From: an uncultured Spirochaetaceae bacterium
GTDB taxonomy: Bacteria; Spirochaetota; Spirochaetia; Treponematales; Treponemataceae
Direction of reading: 5' to 3'
Length of the DNA: 47,119 nt
Assembly: GCA_902789325.1 (NCBI GenBank)
Contig: CADANN010000028.1
Span: 1-47,119, forward strand
In this document: positions 16,328-25,900 of the stretch, piece after piece
Position numbering within the stretch: position 1 is the first letter of the stretch
How the letters are laid out: each line of letters starts with the position of its first letter
Notes under the pieces: model-generated
The model's input: the letters and a program-made list of their open reading frames with translations, nothing else
What the model was told of the DNA's origin: nothing
The model's database searches: none
Translations under genes and position numbers: made by a program

Positions 16328-18663
16328 TTTTTACCTCCATGATTTGCAGCTCGTAAGATGCGGCTAACAAGTTTTTCTGTGAAGACTTCAGGGGCTGTAC
16401 TTATAAAACTTTCGAGTGGATTTTCTTCGAGTCCTCGAATCATGATTTTTACAGCCGGGTCATCGGCGCTTTTGCTTTTACTTGTTTTGATAAGGAAGAA
16501 GCGAACAACTTTGAGTAAGCCTCTGACAAAACGGCTTTCTGTTGCCATAAGACCTAGTGAGTCGCTTGCTGAGAATTCGCCTTTATGATGTCGTTCGTGT
16601 TGGGTGAAAACTTTTTGCTGAAGAACATCATCTGGTGAAACGAGTTCTTCTAACGACGCACCTTCTAGCTGTATCTTCTGACTCAAGCGGATATCGCGAA
16701 CCGAGCTTGCAAGACAGATTTCATATTCACCGCCAACTGTGCAGAAAGAATCCTGTTTGTCGGAGAAGACGCTGAAGGCATCTCCTGTGAGAGTGAACTC
16801 AACAGTTTTTGCTTCACCTTGGGTGAGGTAGATTTTCGTAAAGTCTCGTAGTTCAATAGAAGGGCGGGTTATAGTACCTGTTGGATTTTTGATATATAAC
16901 TCAACAACTTCTGCTCCGGCAACAGTACCGGTGTTTTTGATTGTGGCGGTAACTTTGAACGATGGATTCTCACCGCCAGTCTTTTCAACCTTTAAATCTG
17001 AATATTCAAAATTCGTATAGCTGAGGCCATATCCGAATTCAAATAAAACTGGACGTTGTTTTGTCTCATAATATCTATAACCTACGAGAAGGCCTTCTTT
17101 ATAATTAATGTCAAAATCTTCAATCGGCTTTATGTAGTCTCCTTCTAAAGGCCAGGTCTCTGCAAGTTTACCGCTCGGATTAGCACGGCCGGTAAGCAGC
17201 ATAACACAAGCCTCAGCACAGGCTTCACCGCAAAGGTACATATGAAGAATTGCGCGAGCTTGGCAGGCCGCATCAGTTGCAAAAGACAAATCAAAAGGAG
17301 AGCCACCAAAGGTCACAAGAATCACGTTCTTTGTTACAGCGCGAATCTGTTTGTATAGACTAACTTGCTCTTGGTCTAGAGACAAATCCGTTCGGTCAAA
17401 GCCTTCGCCTTCGCTCGAATCAGTGAGTCCGCAGAAAAATAAAACCGGAACGCCACTGTTTTCTGCCATCTGCTTTTTAACAAGCTCCAATGCTTTTTCA
17501 CCATAACTTGCTTCTGCTGCAACATCAAAATCTTTGCAAAGTTCTTCGATAATATCCGGATATTTTTTTGTAGTGATATGACTTGAGCCGCCGCCCTGAA
17601 ATCGAACGTCACGGGCAAGTGCACCGATTGTGACAAGGCGCTGTTTGCCGGCACCCGAATCAGTATCAGCTTTCAAAGGAAGCACTCCGTCGTTTTTCAA
17701 AAGCACAGCAGAGTCCAATGCAAGTTCAAGTGCTGCTTTGTGCTGCTCCGAAAAATCAACAGGAATGGCTTTAGTTCCATTTCCAAACTCTTCTTTATGC
17801 GAATCAAAATATATTGCTTTATCAATAATACGCTCACAAGCTGCATCAATATCTTTTTCTGTAACAGTGCCAGCATCCAGAGCTTTCTTAATCTGGCTTG
17901 AAAAATATCCTTTGCTGTCTGGCATTCCCAAATCAAGACCGGCCTTAAGACTTTCAGGTGCATTCATATTTGCACCCCAGTCAGAAATCACAATGCCATC
18001 AAAGCCCCAGTCATTGCGCAAAATGTCAGTTAGCAATTTCCTGTTTGCACTCGCATAAGTTCCGTTTATCAGATTGTAACTGGACATAATGGAAACAGGT
18101 TTGGCTTGCCTAACAGCAATTTCAAAACCTTTAAGATAAATCTCACGCATAGTGCGTTGGTCAACATTGCTTGAAGAAGACTGTCGGTTCTTCTCCTGGT
18201 TATTCATGGCAAAATGTTTTAAGCAGGCTCCAACATTTTCGCCCTGCATTCCTTCAACATAACTTGCTGCGATCTGTCCGGACAAAACAGGATCTTCAGA
18301 AAAGTATTCAAAATTACGGCCGCACAAAGGAGTGCGCTTAATGTTCATTCCGCAGCCAAGCATAATCTGAACATTTTCAGCCTTGGCTTCACGGGCAATT
18401 GCTTGTCCCATTTTGCGTGCACTATCGCGGCTCCAGGAAGAAGCAAGAGCACTTGCAGTTGGAAAACAGGTGGCCACATTACTGTCGTTGATGTCGGTGT
18501 AACTTTCATTTCCGGTCTGGCGACGTAATCCGTGAGGACCGTCACTCATCGACATCACAGGCACTTTCCCATTACAGTCAAAAGTGTTCCAGCTGCCAAC
18601 GCCATTTAGTAATCTGATTTTTTCATCAAGAGTTAGAGAGGATAAAACATTTTCTTTTGTCAT
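16315..18663 (-). CDS. glycoside hydrolase family 3, probable beta-glucosidase or beta-xylosidase
   Basis: A 782-residue enzyme removing terminal beta-linked sugars by a retaining mechanism. The ATG at 18663 is chosen as the first likely start; the frame before it reads like non-coding DNA, and no clear ribosome binding site is seen. There is no signal peptide, so it should act in the cytoplasm. In order it has a TIM-barrel domain with MSDGPHGLR, KHFAMNNQE and FDGIVISDWG, where the Asp in SDW is the family nucleophile. The alpha/beta sandwich follows with GGSSHIT, then an FnIII-like domain (ELYIKNP, ELRDFTKIYL). About 100 extra C-terminal residues of unknown role follow, helical and basic near the end. 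Sugar specificity within GH3 cannot be read from sequence alone. Confidence 0.92.
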   Translation of the reverse strand: MTKENVLSSLTLDEKIRLLNGVGSWNTFDCNGKVPVMSMSDGPHGLRRQTGNESYTDINDSNVATCFPTASALASSWSRDSARKMGQAIAREAKAENVQIMLGCGMNIKRTPLCGRNFEYFSEDPVLSGQIAASYVEGMQGENVGACLKHFAMNNQEKNRQSSSSNVDQRTMREIYLKGFEIAVRQAKPVSIMSSYNLINGTYASANRKLLTDILRNDWGFDGIVISDWGANMNAPESLKAGLDLGMPDSKGYFSSQIKKALDAGTVTEKDIDAACERIIDKAIYFDSHKEEFGNGTKAIPVDFSEQHKAALELALDSAVLLKNDGVLPLKADTDSGAGKQRLVTIGALARDVRFQGGGSSHITTKKYPDIIEELCKDFDVAAEASYGEKALELVKKQMAENSGVPVLFFCGLTDSSEGEGFDRTDLSLDQEQVSLYKQIRAVTKNVILVTFGGSPFDLSFATDAACQARAILHMYLCGEACAEACVMLLTGRANPSGKLAETWPLEGDYIKPIEDFDINYKEGLLVGYRYYETKQRPVLFEFGYGLSYTNFEYSDLKVEKTGGENPSFKVTATIKNTGTVAGAEVVELYIKNPTGTITRPSIELRDFTKIYLTQGEAKTVEFTLTGDAFSVFSDKQDSFCTVGGEYEICLASSVRDIRLSQKIQLEGASLEELVSPDDVLQQKVFTQHERHHKGEFSASDSLGLMATESRFVRGLLKVVRFFLIKTSKSKSADDPAVKIMIRGLEENPLESFISTAPEVFTEKLVSRILRAANHGGKKWKN

Positions 18664-18683
18664 AATAATAATTCTAAGCCACA

Positions 18684-18706
18684 AAATCGGATAAAGCAAA
18701 TCGGAT
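18684..18706. promoter_or_regulatory. short direct repeat in the GH3/tcdA divergent gap
   Basis: AAATCGGAT occurs at 18684-18692 and again at 18698-18706, a 14-base period, just upstream of the GH3 start. It could be a regulator site for the sugar operon, but a chance repeat is not excluded. Confidence 0.25.
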
Positions 18707-18761
18707 TTTCCAACACGGGTTTTGGTTTGTAAACTCCGACTATAAATGATATATTCATCTT

Positions 18762-19481
18762 ATGTTGAATGAATTTTCCAGAACTGAACTTTTGATTGGG
18801 AATGCCGCTATTGAAAAACTCCATAATTCTCATATTGCAATTTTTGGAGTTGGCGGCGTGGGTGGTTATGTTGTTGAGGCTCTTGCCCGCAGTGGAGTAG
18901 GTCATCTTGATTTGATTGATAACGATACGGTTTCGCTCACCAATATTAACCGTCAGATAATTGCTCTTCATTCAACGATAGGTCAGCCGAAAGTTGAAGT
19001 TATGAAGGAACGGGTTCTGGATATTAATCCGAATGCAGATGTAAGAATCTTCCAGTGTTTTTATCTTCCAGAAACCCGCGACCTCTTTGATTTTTCAAAA
19101 TATGATTATGTCGTAGATGCCGTTGATACAGTGACTGCAAAAATCCAGCTGATAGTTCAGGCAAAAGAAGCTGGAGTTCCAATAATCTGCAGTATGGGGG
19201 CTGGTAACAAACTTGATCCAACCCAATTTGAAGTAGCTGATATTTCACAAACCTCTGTGTGTCCGCTTGCGCGTGTAATGCGGCAGGAATGTAAAAAGCG
19301 TGGGCTTAAAAATATCAAGGTTGTGTATTCAAAGGAAAAACCGGTAGTTGCGGCTAACATACAGAATGAGACAGTCGAGCTCAAAGGCAATTCTCCAGCA
19401 CCAGGCAGCTGCGCATTCGTTCCGTCTGTGGCAGGTCTTATAATTGCCAGTGAAGTAATTAAGGATTTGTGTAAACAATAG
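18762..19481 (+). CDS. tcdA: tRNA threonylcarbamoyladenosine dehydratase
   Basis: A 239-residue ThiF/E1-like enzyme that uses ATP to cyclise t6A37 of tRNA to ct6A in the cytoplasm. It shows the nucleotide-binding motif IFGVGGVGGYVVEAL, DLIDNDTVSLTNINRQ, DAVDTVTAKIQL and SMGAGNKLDPT, followed by SVCPLARVMR, the arrangement found in TcdA/CsdL. The length is close to the E. coli protein's 268. An AT-rich stretch with a TATAAA-like box just upstream suggests a short leader; no clear ribosome binding site is seen. It overlaps the convergent YkgJ-type gene by 23 bases. Confidence 0.88.
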   Translation: MLNEFSRTELLIGNAAIEKLHNSHIAIFGVGGVGGYVVEALARSGVGHLDLIDNDTVSLTNINRQIIALHSTIGQPKVEVMKERVLDINPNADVRIFQCFYLPETRDLFDFSKYDYVVDAVDTVTAKIQLIVQAKEAGVPIICSMGAGNKLDPTQFEVADISQTSVCPLARVMRQECKKRGLKNIKVVYSKEKPVVAANIQNETVELKGNSPAPGSCAFVPSVAGLIIASEVIKDLCKQ

Positions 19482-19995
19482 TAGAAAGAAAATCCGAATA
19501 TTCTTTTACCATGTCGGGATGATTGGCAGCGTAGTCGAGGATTTTCTGTCCAAGCCCGCTGGCTGCCAGGTCATGCACTTTTTGCAACGGCACCTTGTTG
19601 ATGGCAGGGCAGGTTGGAGTGAGGGCTACGGCGAGATGTGCCGGTTCGGATTCTGATTGTTTGGGTAGACTAACAACTCGTAGCGGCCATATTTTACAAT
19701 CGAAAGGTTTGAGTTCTGATGGAAGTGAGCAGCCGCGAGCTGGGTCGAGGAATGGACAGAGAGCTTCTTCATTAGGATCGTTGGTTTTGTACTGGTCGGA
19801 GATGTCGAAGGTGTAGGAATTATTTGAGTTCCCACAATTTTCCGCCGGCCGGAACTTTGCCGTAGGGTAGAGCTCTTTCAATTTAGGGAGATCCGCTTCG
19901 GAGAATATTGGGGTTTCCCATAAACTGGTGCGGCGGAAGCTGCAGCAGAATTTACAGGCAGCGCAGTCAGATTTTGCGAGTATAGACGATAACAT
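19459..19995 (-). CDS. YkgJ-type cysteine cluster protein
   Basis: A 178-residue protein of the family once called Fe-S or Zn chelating (CxxCxxCC). It has CAACKFCC at residues about 11-18 and later CPFLDPARGCSL and FDCKIWPL, giving two further cysteine sites expected to bind a metal. GGAGG lies six bases before the ATG. The biochemical role of the family is not settled. It overlaps the tail of tcdA in the opposite direction. A three-hairpin repeat and the DUF2156 gene lie upstream on the same strand. Confidence 0.82.
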   Translation of the reverse strand: MLSSILAKSDCAACKFCCSFRRTSLWETPIFSEADLPKLKELYPTAKFRPAENCGNSNNSYTFDISDQYKTNDPNEEALCPFLDPARGCSLPSELKPFDCKIWPLRVVSLPKQSESEPAHLAVALTPTCPAINKVPLQKVHDLAASGLGQKILDYAANHPDMVKEYSDFLSTIVYTNP

Positions 19996-20013
19996 ATGAG
20001 ACCTCCGGGGTTT

Positions 20014-20089
20014 TAGGGGCTGCGCCCCTAGGAGAAGGGGTAGCGGAAGACCGCAACGCGGGCTGAAGCGAGGGGAAGTCTTTCCCCTC
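20014..20089 (-). repeat. three-hairpin repeat, copy A, behind the DUF2156 stop codon
   Basis: Read on the - strand from the stop codon outward: GAGGGGAA/TTCCCCTC (20070-20089), GCGG-aaga-CCGC (20043-20054), and TAGGGGC-tgc-GCCCCTA (20014-20030). A second copy with the same order of hairpins lies behind the decarboxylase stop at 22458. It could serve as a terminator or RNA-stabilising end as well as a dispersed repeat. Confidence 0.7.
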
Positions 20090-21025
20090 CTACTTTATAC
20101 TACCATAAAACTTATCCAGAATCATCGTGGGCTTGTACGAAAGTTTTGCCTTACGCAGGCCTTCTACACCCATGTCCTCTTCGCGGTTGATGTACAGAAA
20201 GTTCTGACATCGGCGTGCAAACTGCTGATTGATCACCGCATAGGCACCGTTGTGCTCAAACTCACCGAAGGATTTTTCGTAAATTACATCAACAACATCG
20301 CTGGAAATTGGAGCGGCAAGAGTCATGGCAGCAGGCTCGCCATTAATATAGAGAACTCCACCTCGTAGTTGTAGCAGTTCAGTGTTTGCTAAGGCTAACT
20401 CGATGCTCTGTTGTTCAAGCTGAAGGATCGGGTCTGATTCTCCACGCTTTTCGCTGAACCATTTATGTGAAACTGTCAAAATGTCATCTGCAATATCATT
20501 TTCCGGGTAAGCCTTGAATTCCCAGTTTTCACCATAAGTACGATTGAAGCGCGAAATATGATTTCGTTTTTTCTGATAATGAGAGCCCGGAAGCTCAGCC
20601 AGATTTTCACGCAGATAAACATAATCGCAGTCATCGCGGTTTGTTTTCCAGTCTACGGTGCGTCCAGGGAAATGCTGAGCAAGACATTCATCCAGTTGAT
20701 TTTTCTGTTCCTGAGTGAGAAGACAAAAACTTACCGGGCGGTTTTGTTCGCGGGCATCTTCTATTAGAACGTTCAGCGCGTTTGCAAGCCAGTTCTGCGG
20801 CCTTGCCTGTGCATAATCAGATTTTATAGGAATAGGAAATCCATATCCGGTTCGGTTTTCATCACCGTAATAATATCTGATTAAAATACCATTTTTAATT
20901 TTGAGTTCTGTATTGTATTTCGTCTGCAGCAAAAAAAGATTCGCAATACACGAGTCGCTGCCATACAGATTTGACGTATCAAGATTGTTTTTAAGGTACT
21001 CAAAATCAAGAAGATTCATATACAT
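20090..21025 (-). CDS. DUF2156 (phosphatidylglycerol lysyltransferase C-terminal-like) protein
   Basis: A cytoplasmic protein of about 311 residues with two GNAT-like halves as in the aminoacyl-transfer domain of MprF and in DUF2156 proteins. Seen motifs are YVYLRENLAELPGSHYQKKRNHISRF (written here only as the conserved YxKKRNxIxxF core near residue 155), GGVLYINGEPAAMTLA, and NREEDMGVEGLRKAKLSYKP at the end, all typical of the family. No MprF-type membrane helices are present, so lipid lysinylation is not implied. The start is uncertain: ATG at 21025 or 21019, or TTG at 21031, none with a good ribosome binding site. A repeat with strong hairpins follows the stop directly. Substrate unknown. 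Confidence 0.82.
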   Translation of the reverse strand: MYMNLLDFEYLKNNLDTSNLYGSDSCIANLFLLQTKYNTELKIKNGILIRYYYGDENRTGYGFPIPIKSDYAQARPQNWLANALNVLIEDAREQNRPVSFCLLTQEQKNQLDECLAQHFPGRTVDWKTNRDDCDYVYLRENLAELPGSHYQKKRNHISRFNRTYGENWEFKAYPENDIADDILTVSHKWFSEKRGESDPILQLEQQSIELALANTELLQLRGGVLYINGEPAAMTLAAPISSDVVDVIYEKSFGEFEHNGAYAVINQQFARRCQNFLYINREEDMGVEGLRKAKLSYKPTMILDKFYGSIK

Positions 21026-21124
21026 AGACAATAATGATAAAAAATAACAAAAACAAGTTAAAAATGTCTAAATAAATTGTACAAAATCAAATAAAACAAT
21101 TTTTTAAAAATTTTTAAAAAGTAA

Positions 21125-21153
21125 TTAACTATATTTATGATTTTTGTTATTAT
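21125..21153 (+). promoter_or_regulatory. sigma-70 promoter of the ornithine/lysine decarboxylase
   Basis: TTAACT (21125-21130), a 17-base spacer and TATTAT (21148-21153) within a very AT-rich stretch. Transcription would start near 21160, right at the base of the first hairpin of the leader. Confidence 0.6.
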
Positions 21154-21159
21154 TCCCCG

Positions 21160-21284
21160 AACGTTGAAAAATTAAGGGTTCCTTACCAACGTTGGCGGAT
21201 CGCTCGCAGCCATGATTCCCGTTTGTTGATTAGCTGCGAATACACCGGTTATTTTACATTTTTCCATTAAAACAGGTGGTCTAA
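21160..21284 (+). promoter_or_regulatory. hairpin-rich 5' leader of the decarboxylase mRNA
   Basis: About 125 bases of leader hold two clear stems. Stem 1 pairs AACGTTG (21160-21166) with CAACGTT (21087+100, that is 21187-21193) and, inside it, TAAGG-gtt-CCTTA (21173-21185). Stem 2 pairs TCGCAGC (21204-21210) with GCTGCGA (21233-21239) around a 22-base loop. CACC at 21243-21246 could pair with GGTG in the ribosome binding site region (21275-21278). Regulation of polyamine synthesis by a leader would make sense, but no known riboswitch class was recognised. Confidence 0.45.
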
Positions 21285-22457
21285 ATGTTTAATCGTAACG
21301 ATTATGTCAGCGATAAGGACTGGCAGCGTTTTCTCGACTTTTCTAAAGATTTGGAAACTCCAAATATCGTAATCAATCTCAACACAATCAAACAGAACTA
21401 CATCAGATTAAGAGATTCATTTCCGTATGCCAGAATTTATTATGCTATGAAATCAAACCCTGGTGAGCCAGTACTCGAAATGCTCGCAAATATGGGTTCA
21501 AACTTTGATATCGCTTCCCGCTATGAGCTGGATTTGATTTCAAAATTTAATGTATCTACAGACAGACTTTCTTACGGAAATACAATCAAAAAGGCAAAGG
21601 ACATTAAATATTTCTACGACAAAGGTGTCCGCATGTTTGCAACAGACAGCAAGGACGACCTCAAGGAAATTGCAAAGAATGCTCCAGGTTCACGTATTTA
21701 TGTTCGTATCCTCGTAGAAAATTCAGTTAGTGCAGACTGGCCTCTTTCCCGCAAGTTCGGCTGCCATCCTGATATGGCTTATGATTTGCTGGTACTTGCC
21801 CGCGACCTTGGTCTTACACCTTATGGAATCAGCTTCCACGTAGGTAGCCAGCAGCGCGATATTGGTCAGTGGAACGACGCTATTGCTAAGGTTAAATATC
21901 TTTTCACTTCTCTCGAAGAAGAAGAAGGAATCCGCCTGAGCATGATTAATATGGGTGGTGGTTTCCCTGCAAGCTATATCGAACCAACAAACACCCTTTC
22001 AGAGTATGCTTCAGAAATTACACGTTATATTCAGGAAGACTTCGGTGAAGATATTCCGGAAATTATTCTTGAACCAGGCCGCTCACTTGTTGGCGACAGC
22101 GGAATCTTAACTTCAGAAGTTATTTTGACAAGCCGCAAAAACAATACAGCACTTGCCCGCTGGGTTTACGTAGACGCCGGAAAATTCAACGGCCTCATCG
22201 AAACTCTCGACGAATCAATCAAATACCCTGTAGTAACCAGCCGCGACAAACCAGGCGAAAAAGAAGGCATCGTAATCATAGCCGGCCCAACCTGCGACAG
22301 CATGGACATCATGTACGAAGATGCAAAGTACAAGCTCCCGATTTCTTTGAAAGCTGGCGACAAGTTGTATTGGCTTTCAACAGGTGCATATACTTCAACT
22401 TACGCGTCTGTTGCGTTTAACGGATTTCCACCTATAAAAACCTATTTCATGAAATAA
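21285..22457 (+). CDS. ornithine/lysine decarboxylase, PLP fold III
   Basis: A 390-residue cytoplasmic enzyme of the alanine-racemase-fold group that makes putrescine or cadaverine from ornithine or lysine. PLP would be bound at Lys56 (YAMKSNP). Other family marks are FHVGSQ, MGGGFP, EPGRS, and GPTCDSMD with catalytic Cys337. ADWPLSRKFG matches the region before the active-site loop. The length suits ODC/LDC rather than the longer DapA-linked DAP decarboxylase, and the Cys motif excludes alanine racemase. Whether it prefers ornithine or lysine is open. AGGTGG stands just before the ATG. The leader carries two hairpins, and a three-hairpin repeat begins directly after the stop. Confidence 0.87.
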   Translation: MFNRNDYVSDKDWQRFLDFSKDLETPNIVINLNTIKQNYIRLRDSFPYARIYYAMKSNPGEPVLEMLANMGSNFDIASRYELDLISKFNVSTDRLSYGNTIKKAKDIKYFYDKGVRMFATDSKDDLKEIAKNAPGSRIYVRILVENSVSADWPLSRKFGCHPDMAYDLLVLARDLGLTPYGISFHVGSQQRDIGQWNDAIAKVKYLFTSLEEEEGIRLSMINMGGGFPASYIEPTNTLSEYASEITRYIQEDFGEDIPEIILEPGRSLVGDSGILTSEVILTSRKNNTALARWVYVDAGKFNGLIETLDESIKYPVVTSRDKPGEKEGIVIIAGPTCDSMDIMYEDAKYKLPISLKAGDKLYWLSTGAYTSTYASVAFNGFPPIKTYFMK

Positions 22458-22540
22458 AGGAGGAGGGGAAAGCCTTCCCCTCGCCCGCACTTCGTTGCGG
22501 GCTACCCTTTCTAACGGGGGCTTCGCCCCCGTAACGCCCC
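22458..22540 (+). repeat. three-hairpin repeat, copy B, behind the decarboxylase stop codon
   Basis: GAGGGGAA-agcc-TTCCCCTC (22463-22482), GCCCGCA/TGCGGGC (22483-22502) and ACGGGGGC-ttc-GCCCCCGT (22514-22532) follow the stop with no gap. Order, spacing and much of the sequence match copy A at 20014-20089 read on the other strand. It lies between convergent genes and may stop transcription. Confidence 0.75.
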
Positions 22541-22543
22541 CAC

Positions 22544-22846
22544 CTACTTATACATCACCAAAAGCACCGACACCGCAGCCAGTACAAAAAACATATACAC
22601 CAGCACAAGCGGCGATGCAATCTGTGGAAAACTTATCAACATAAAAGCAAGAACTAAAGTCAGAGCCCCCAGCCCAAGCGCAACATATCCGCTGCTCTTT
22701 GCTCGCAACTGGTTCTTACGCTGAGTCTCAGGCGACTTGTCAGAGGCTGCTTCGTTTAATTTATCAAGAAATTGTGGCAAAAGAAAATATACGCCGGCGG
22801 CGCAAAATGCAACACCGGCAATAAAGCTAAGAATTATCAGAATCAT
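22544..22846 (-). CDS. small membrane protein, three helices
   Basis: A 100-residue protein of no recognised family. The ATG at 22846 is preferred to an upstream ATG at 22888 because AGGA lies eight bases ahead, and because the upstream extension would be translated from a dispersed palindromic repeat. Three hydrophobic segments are visible: near residues 1-25 (ILSFIAGVAFCAAGVYFLL), 55-75 (YVALGLGALTLVLAFMLI) and 80-98. A charged stretch (NEAASDKSPETQRKNQLR) lies between the first two. It follows ftsK on the same strand with 57 bases between and may be co-transcribed with it. Confidence 0.65.
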   Translation of the reverse strand: MILIILSFIAGVAFCAAGVYFLLPQFLDKLNEAASDKSPETQRKNQLRAKSSGYVALGLGALTLVLAFMLISFPQIASPLVLVYMFFVLAAVSVLLVMYK

Positions 22847-22864
22847 ATAAACTTCCTGAAGTGG

Positions 22865-22894
22865 GAGATGCTGAAACAAGTTCAGCATGACCTC
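22865..22894. repeat. dispersed palindrome, TGCTGAA/TTCAGCA type
   Basis: TGCTGAA (22869-22875) and TTCAGCA (22881-22887) flank acaag, with GAG and CTC outside. Read on the - strand it begins gtcatgctgaacttg, a repeat form familiar from many bacterial genomes. It sits between ftsK and the small membrane protein gene. Confidence 0.6.
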
Positions 22895-22903
22895 TCACTT
22901 TTA

Positions 22904-25900
22904 TTATGGAATATGAATTACCTCGCGAGGTTTGCTTCCGTTGGCTGGACCTACAATTCCGCGCTCTTCCATTTCTTCTACGAGGCGGGCTGCACGGTTG
23001 TAGCCGATCTTCAGGCGGCGCTGGATATAACTTGCGCTGGCCTTGCCGCTCTGAACGACAATTTCAAGTGCCTGGTCGTACAACGGATCGTCATCGTCCA
23101 TTGGTTCTCCAAACAAATCTCTTGCGCCCTCTTCATCATCATCTTCAACAAAGATTTCTTCGTCAATGTAATCCGGTTCGCCGTAATCTTTTACAGCTGT
23201 AACTACATTTTCAACTTCCTGATCACTTACGAATGTACCCTGGATTCGAATTGGAGCAGGATCCACAGCAGAAGCGTAAAGCATATCACCACGACCAAGG
23301 AGTTTTTCTGCACCGACTGTATCAATGATGATGTTAGAGTCAGTACGTGAAGCAACCATAAAGGCAATTCGTGTAGGAATATTAGCCTTAATCAAACCTG
23401 TAATTACGTTTACAGATGGACGCTGAGTTGCAAGAACAAGGTGAATACCAACCGCACGGCTCATTGCTGTAAGGCGGGCTACGATATTTTCAAGTTCCTT
23501 ACCGCTGGTTGCCATGAGGTCGGCAAACTCATCAATAATAACCACGATGTAAGGCAGCTTCTGAGTACAGATTTTCTGCTCTTTGATTTTTGTGTTGTAG
23601 TTAGAAATATCACGTACACCCATGCTGTCGAGCAAAGCGTAGCGGCGTTCCATTTCACAGAGACACCACTGCAAAGCCTGAAGTGCTTTCTTTGGTTCAG
23701 TAATAACTGGAGTGAGCAAGTGTGGAATATTATTGTAAAGCTTCAACTCAACAACCTTAGGGTCAACGAGAATCATCTTTACATCTTCAAAACTTCTCTT
23801 ATACAAGATAGAAAGAATCAGCGAGTTTACACAAACCGATTTACCCGAACCAGTTGCACCGGCAATCAGCATATGAGGAGTTTTTACAAGGTCAATCAAC
23901 TGGGCCTTTCCCAAAATGTCTTTTCCGAGAACAACAGGAACGGCCATCTTCTTCCATTCAGGTAAATCCATTTCGATGATTTCACGGAAGCCGACTACCG
24001 AGCGGTTGCGGTTTGGAACTTCAATACCAACGGCCTGTTTACCAGGAATTGGAGCAACTATACGAACTGACTGAGCAGCAAGACTCAAAGCAATATTGTC
24101 CTGAAGGGCAACAATCTTACTGAGTTTTACGCCAGGTGCAGGCAAAATCTCGAACATTGTAACAACCGGACCTTTTTTGATTCCGATGATATCAGCTTCG
24201 ATATTGAATTCAGCCAATGTCTGCTTAAGGTTCAGAGAAGCCTGTTTTGTTGCATCATCAATAATCCAGTACTGGTCGTCTTTATATGCAGTAAGCAAAT
24301 CCGAAGGAATTACATAAGGGCCTTTCTTTGTAGCACGATTTGTCTTTGGAGGATTAGCCGCAATTTCTTTTGTTTTAGGAGTGTTTTCTTCCTGCTGTGC
24401 ATTAAAGAAATCTGAGAGTTCATCCTTTGTGAGGTTTGTGGCTCCACCGTGGTTTCCAGCTCCATGACTTACAGGTTCTTCTTTTGGTTTTGCAGGCATT
24501 GTTTTTCTGATGTCAGCATCCATATCGGCAAAAACACTCGCAGCGGCCGTAGAAATATTTACTTCTTCCTGTTCTGCAAGTTGATTAAAAATCTGAGGCT
24601 CATCGCTTGTGGTTTCATCCGCAGAGTCATCTTCAGTTTCTTCAAAAGCAGGTTCTTGAATTACAGGTGCTTTCTTTTTAGTATCAATGTTTTCAAAATA
24701 GTTATAGAGGTTTTCTTTAGAAATATGCTGAGGAGCAGGTGTATCCTCTTCAAAATATTCACTTACTGAACGTTCGTTAGCATCACTAGTAGCAGAATTA
24801 ATAGCCGGTTCTTCAATATCAAAATTTGGGAACGGAAGAGTTTCGTCTTCTACATATTCATCATCAGTATCTGGCTCAGATTTGCTCTCGTACACTGCAT
24901 CATCATTGAGCTGAATGCGGGTAGGGTACTTTGGTTTTTCTGGAGCAGGCTGAGCTACAGGAGGCTCATCTGTAATGTCTTCTGAATCATCATTAATTAC
25001 AATTTTGTGAGGATACAAAGGATTTTCTACAACCGAGTCAATGTAACGGGTTGCGGCATATGGATCATTTGCATCATCAGTTTTTTTTACAGGAGTTTCA
25101 ACAGGTTCTTCTGCGACAGGAGTATTTGCAACTACAGCAGGTTCTTCTGAAACTTCAGGAATAGATTCTTCATAAAGAGGAGCTTTTTCTTCTTCAGTTT
25201 CTACTTCAACTTCAAACTGTTCTGGCTCTTCGTCTTTTGGAGGAAATTCTAATGCAGGATCGTTTTCATCAAACTCAGCATCATACTCTGGAGGAAGATT
25301 TTCTGGCTTTGGAGGAAGTCCTGGCCATTCAAGTTCATCGGCTGGAGCTTCTGGAGTTGTAAGAGCTGCAAATTCTTCCTGAGTGAGCATTGAGTTATGA
25401 GCTTCAGGTTCATCATTTTCAGCAGTAGTTTTGTTAGTGCTCTGCTCTGGCTGCATTTCTTCTACGTTATCAAGTACGTCATCAAATGCGGTAGATTTCT
25501 TAGGCTGATATTCTTCATCATCATCAGCTTCCTTATTTTTTCTGAATCTGTCAAAGAATGATTTCTTTGGTTCTTTAGGCTCTTTGAATTTCGAAAGTTT
25601 TTTGAATTCTGGGAGAGGTTCATTTTCTGTAACAGGCTCAGTTTCTTCATCAGTTGAATCCAAAGAAATTTCATCTTCTGGTTCAATTACATCAATATAT
25701 TCGTCTGAATCAGTTGATTTTTTAGCAGCACGGCCCTTTGTTAAACTCTTAAAGCCACCATTATTAAGGCGGTCTGCAAGAATTCCAGTTCCAAGAAATT
25801 CAATTACAACGAGCATAGCTCCAGTTACAAGTGCAATAAGAATTTTTACAATTGCAAATGGAGAATGATCAACCTTTACAACAGAGCGGATAAGGTTTTC

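Noticed and set aside
21160..21240. AAGGGTTCC in the decarboxylase leader, recalling the conserved core of guanidine-I (ykkC) riboswitches
   Set aside because: The other conserved blocks of that class are not present, and here the bases form the tip of a simple hairpin.
22847..22888. Upstream ATG extending the small membrane protein by 14 residues
   Set aside because: The extension is a translation of the TGCTGAA palindrome repeat; the ATG at 22846 has its own ribosome binding site.
22772..23350. 192-codon + strand frame over the ftsK 3' end
   Set aside because: Shadow of ftsK on the opposite strand; Cys- and Phe-rich nonsense composition.
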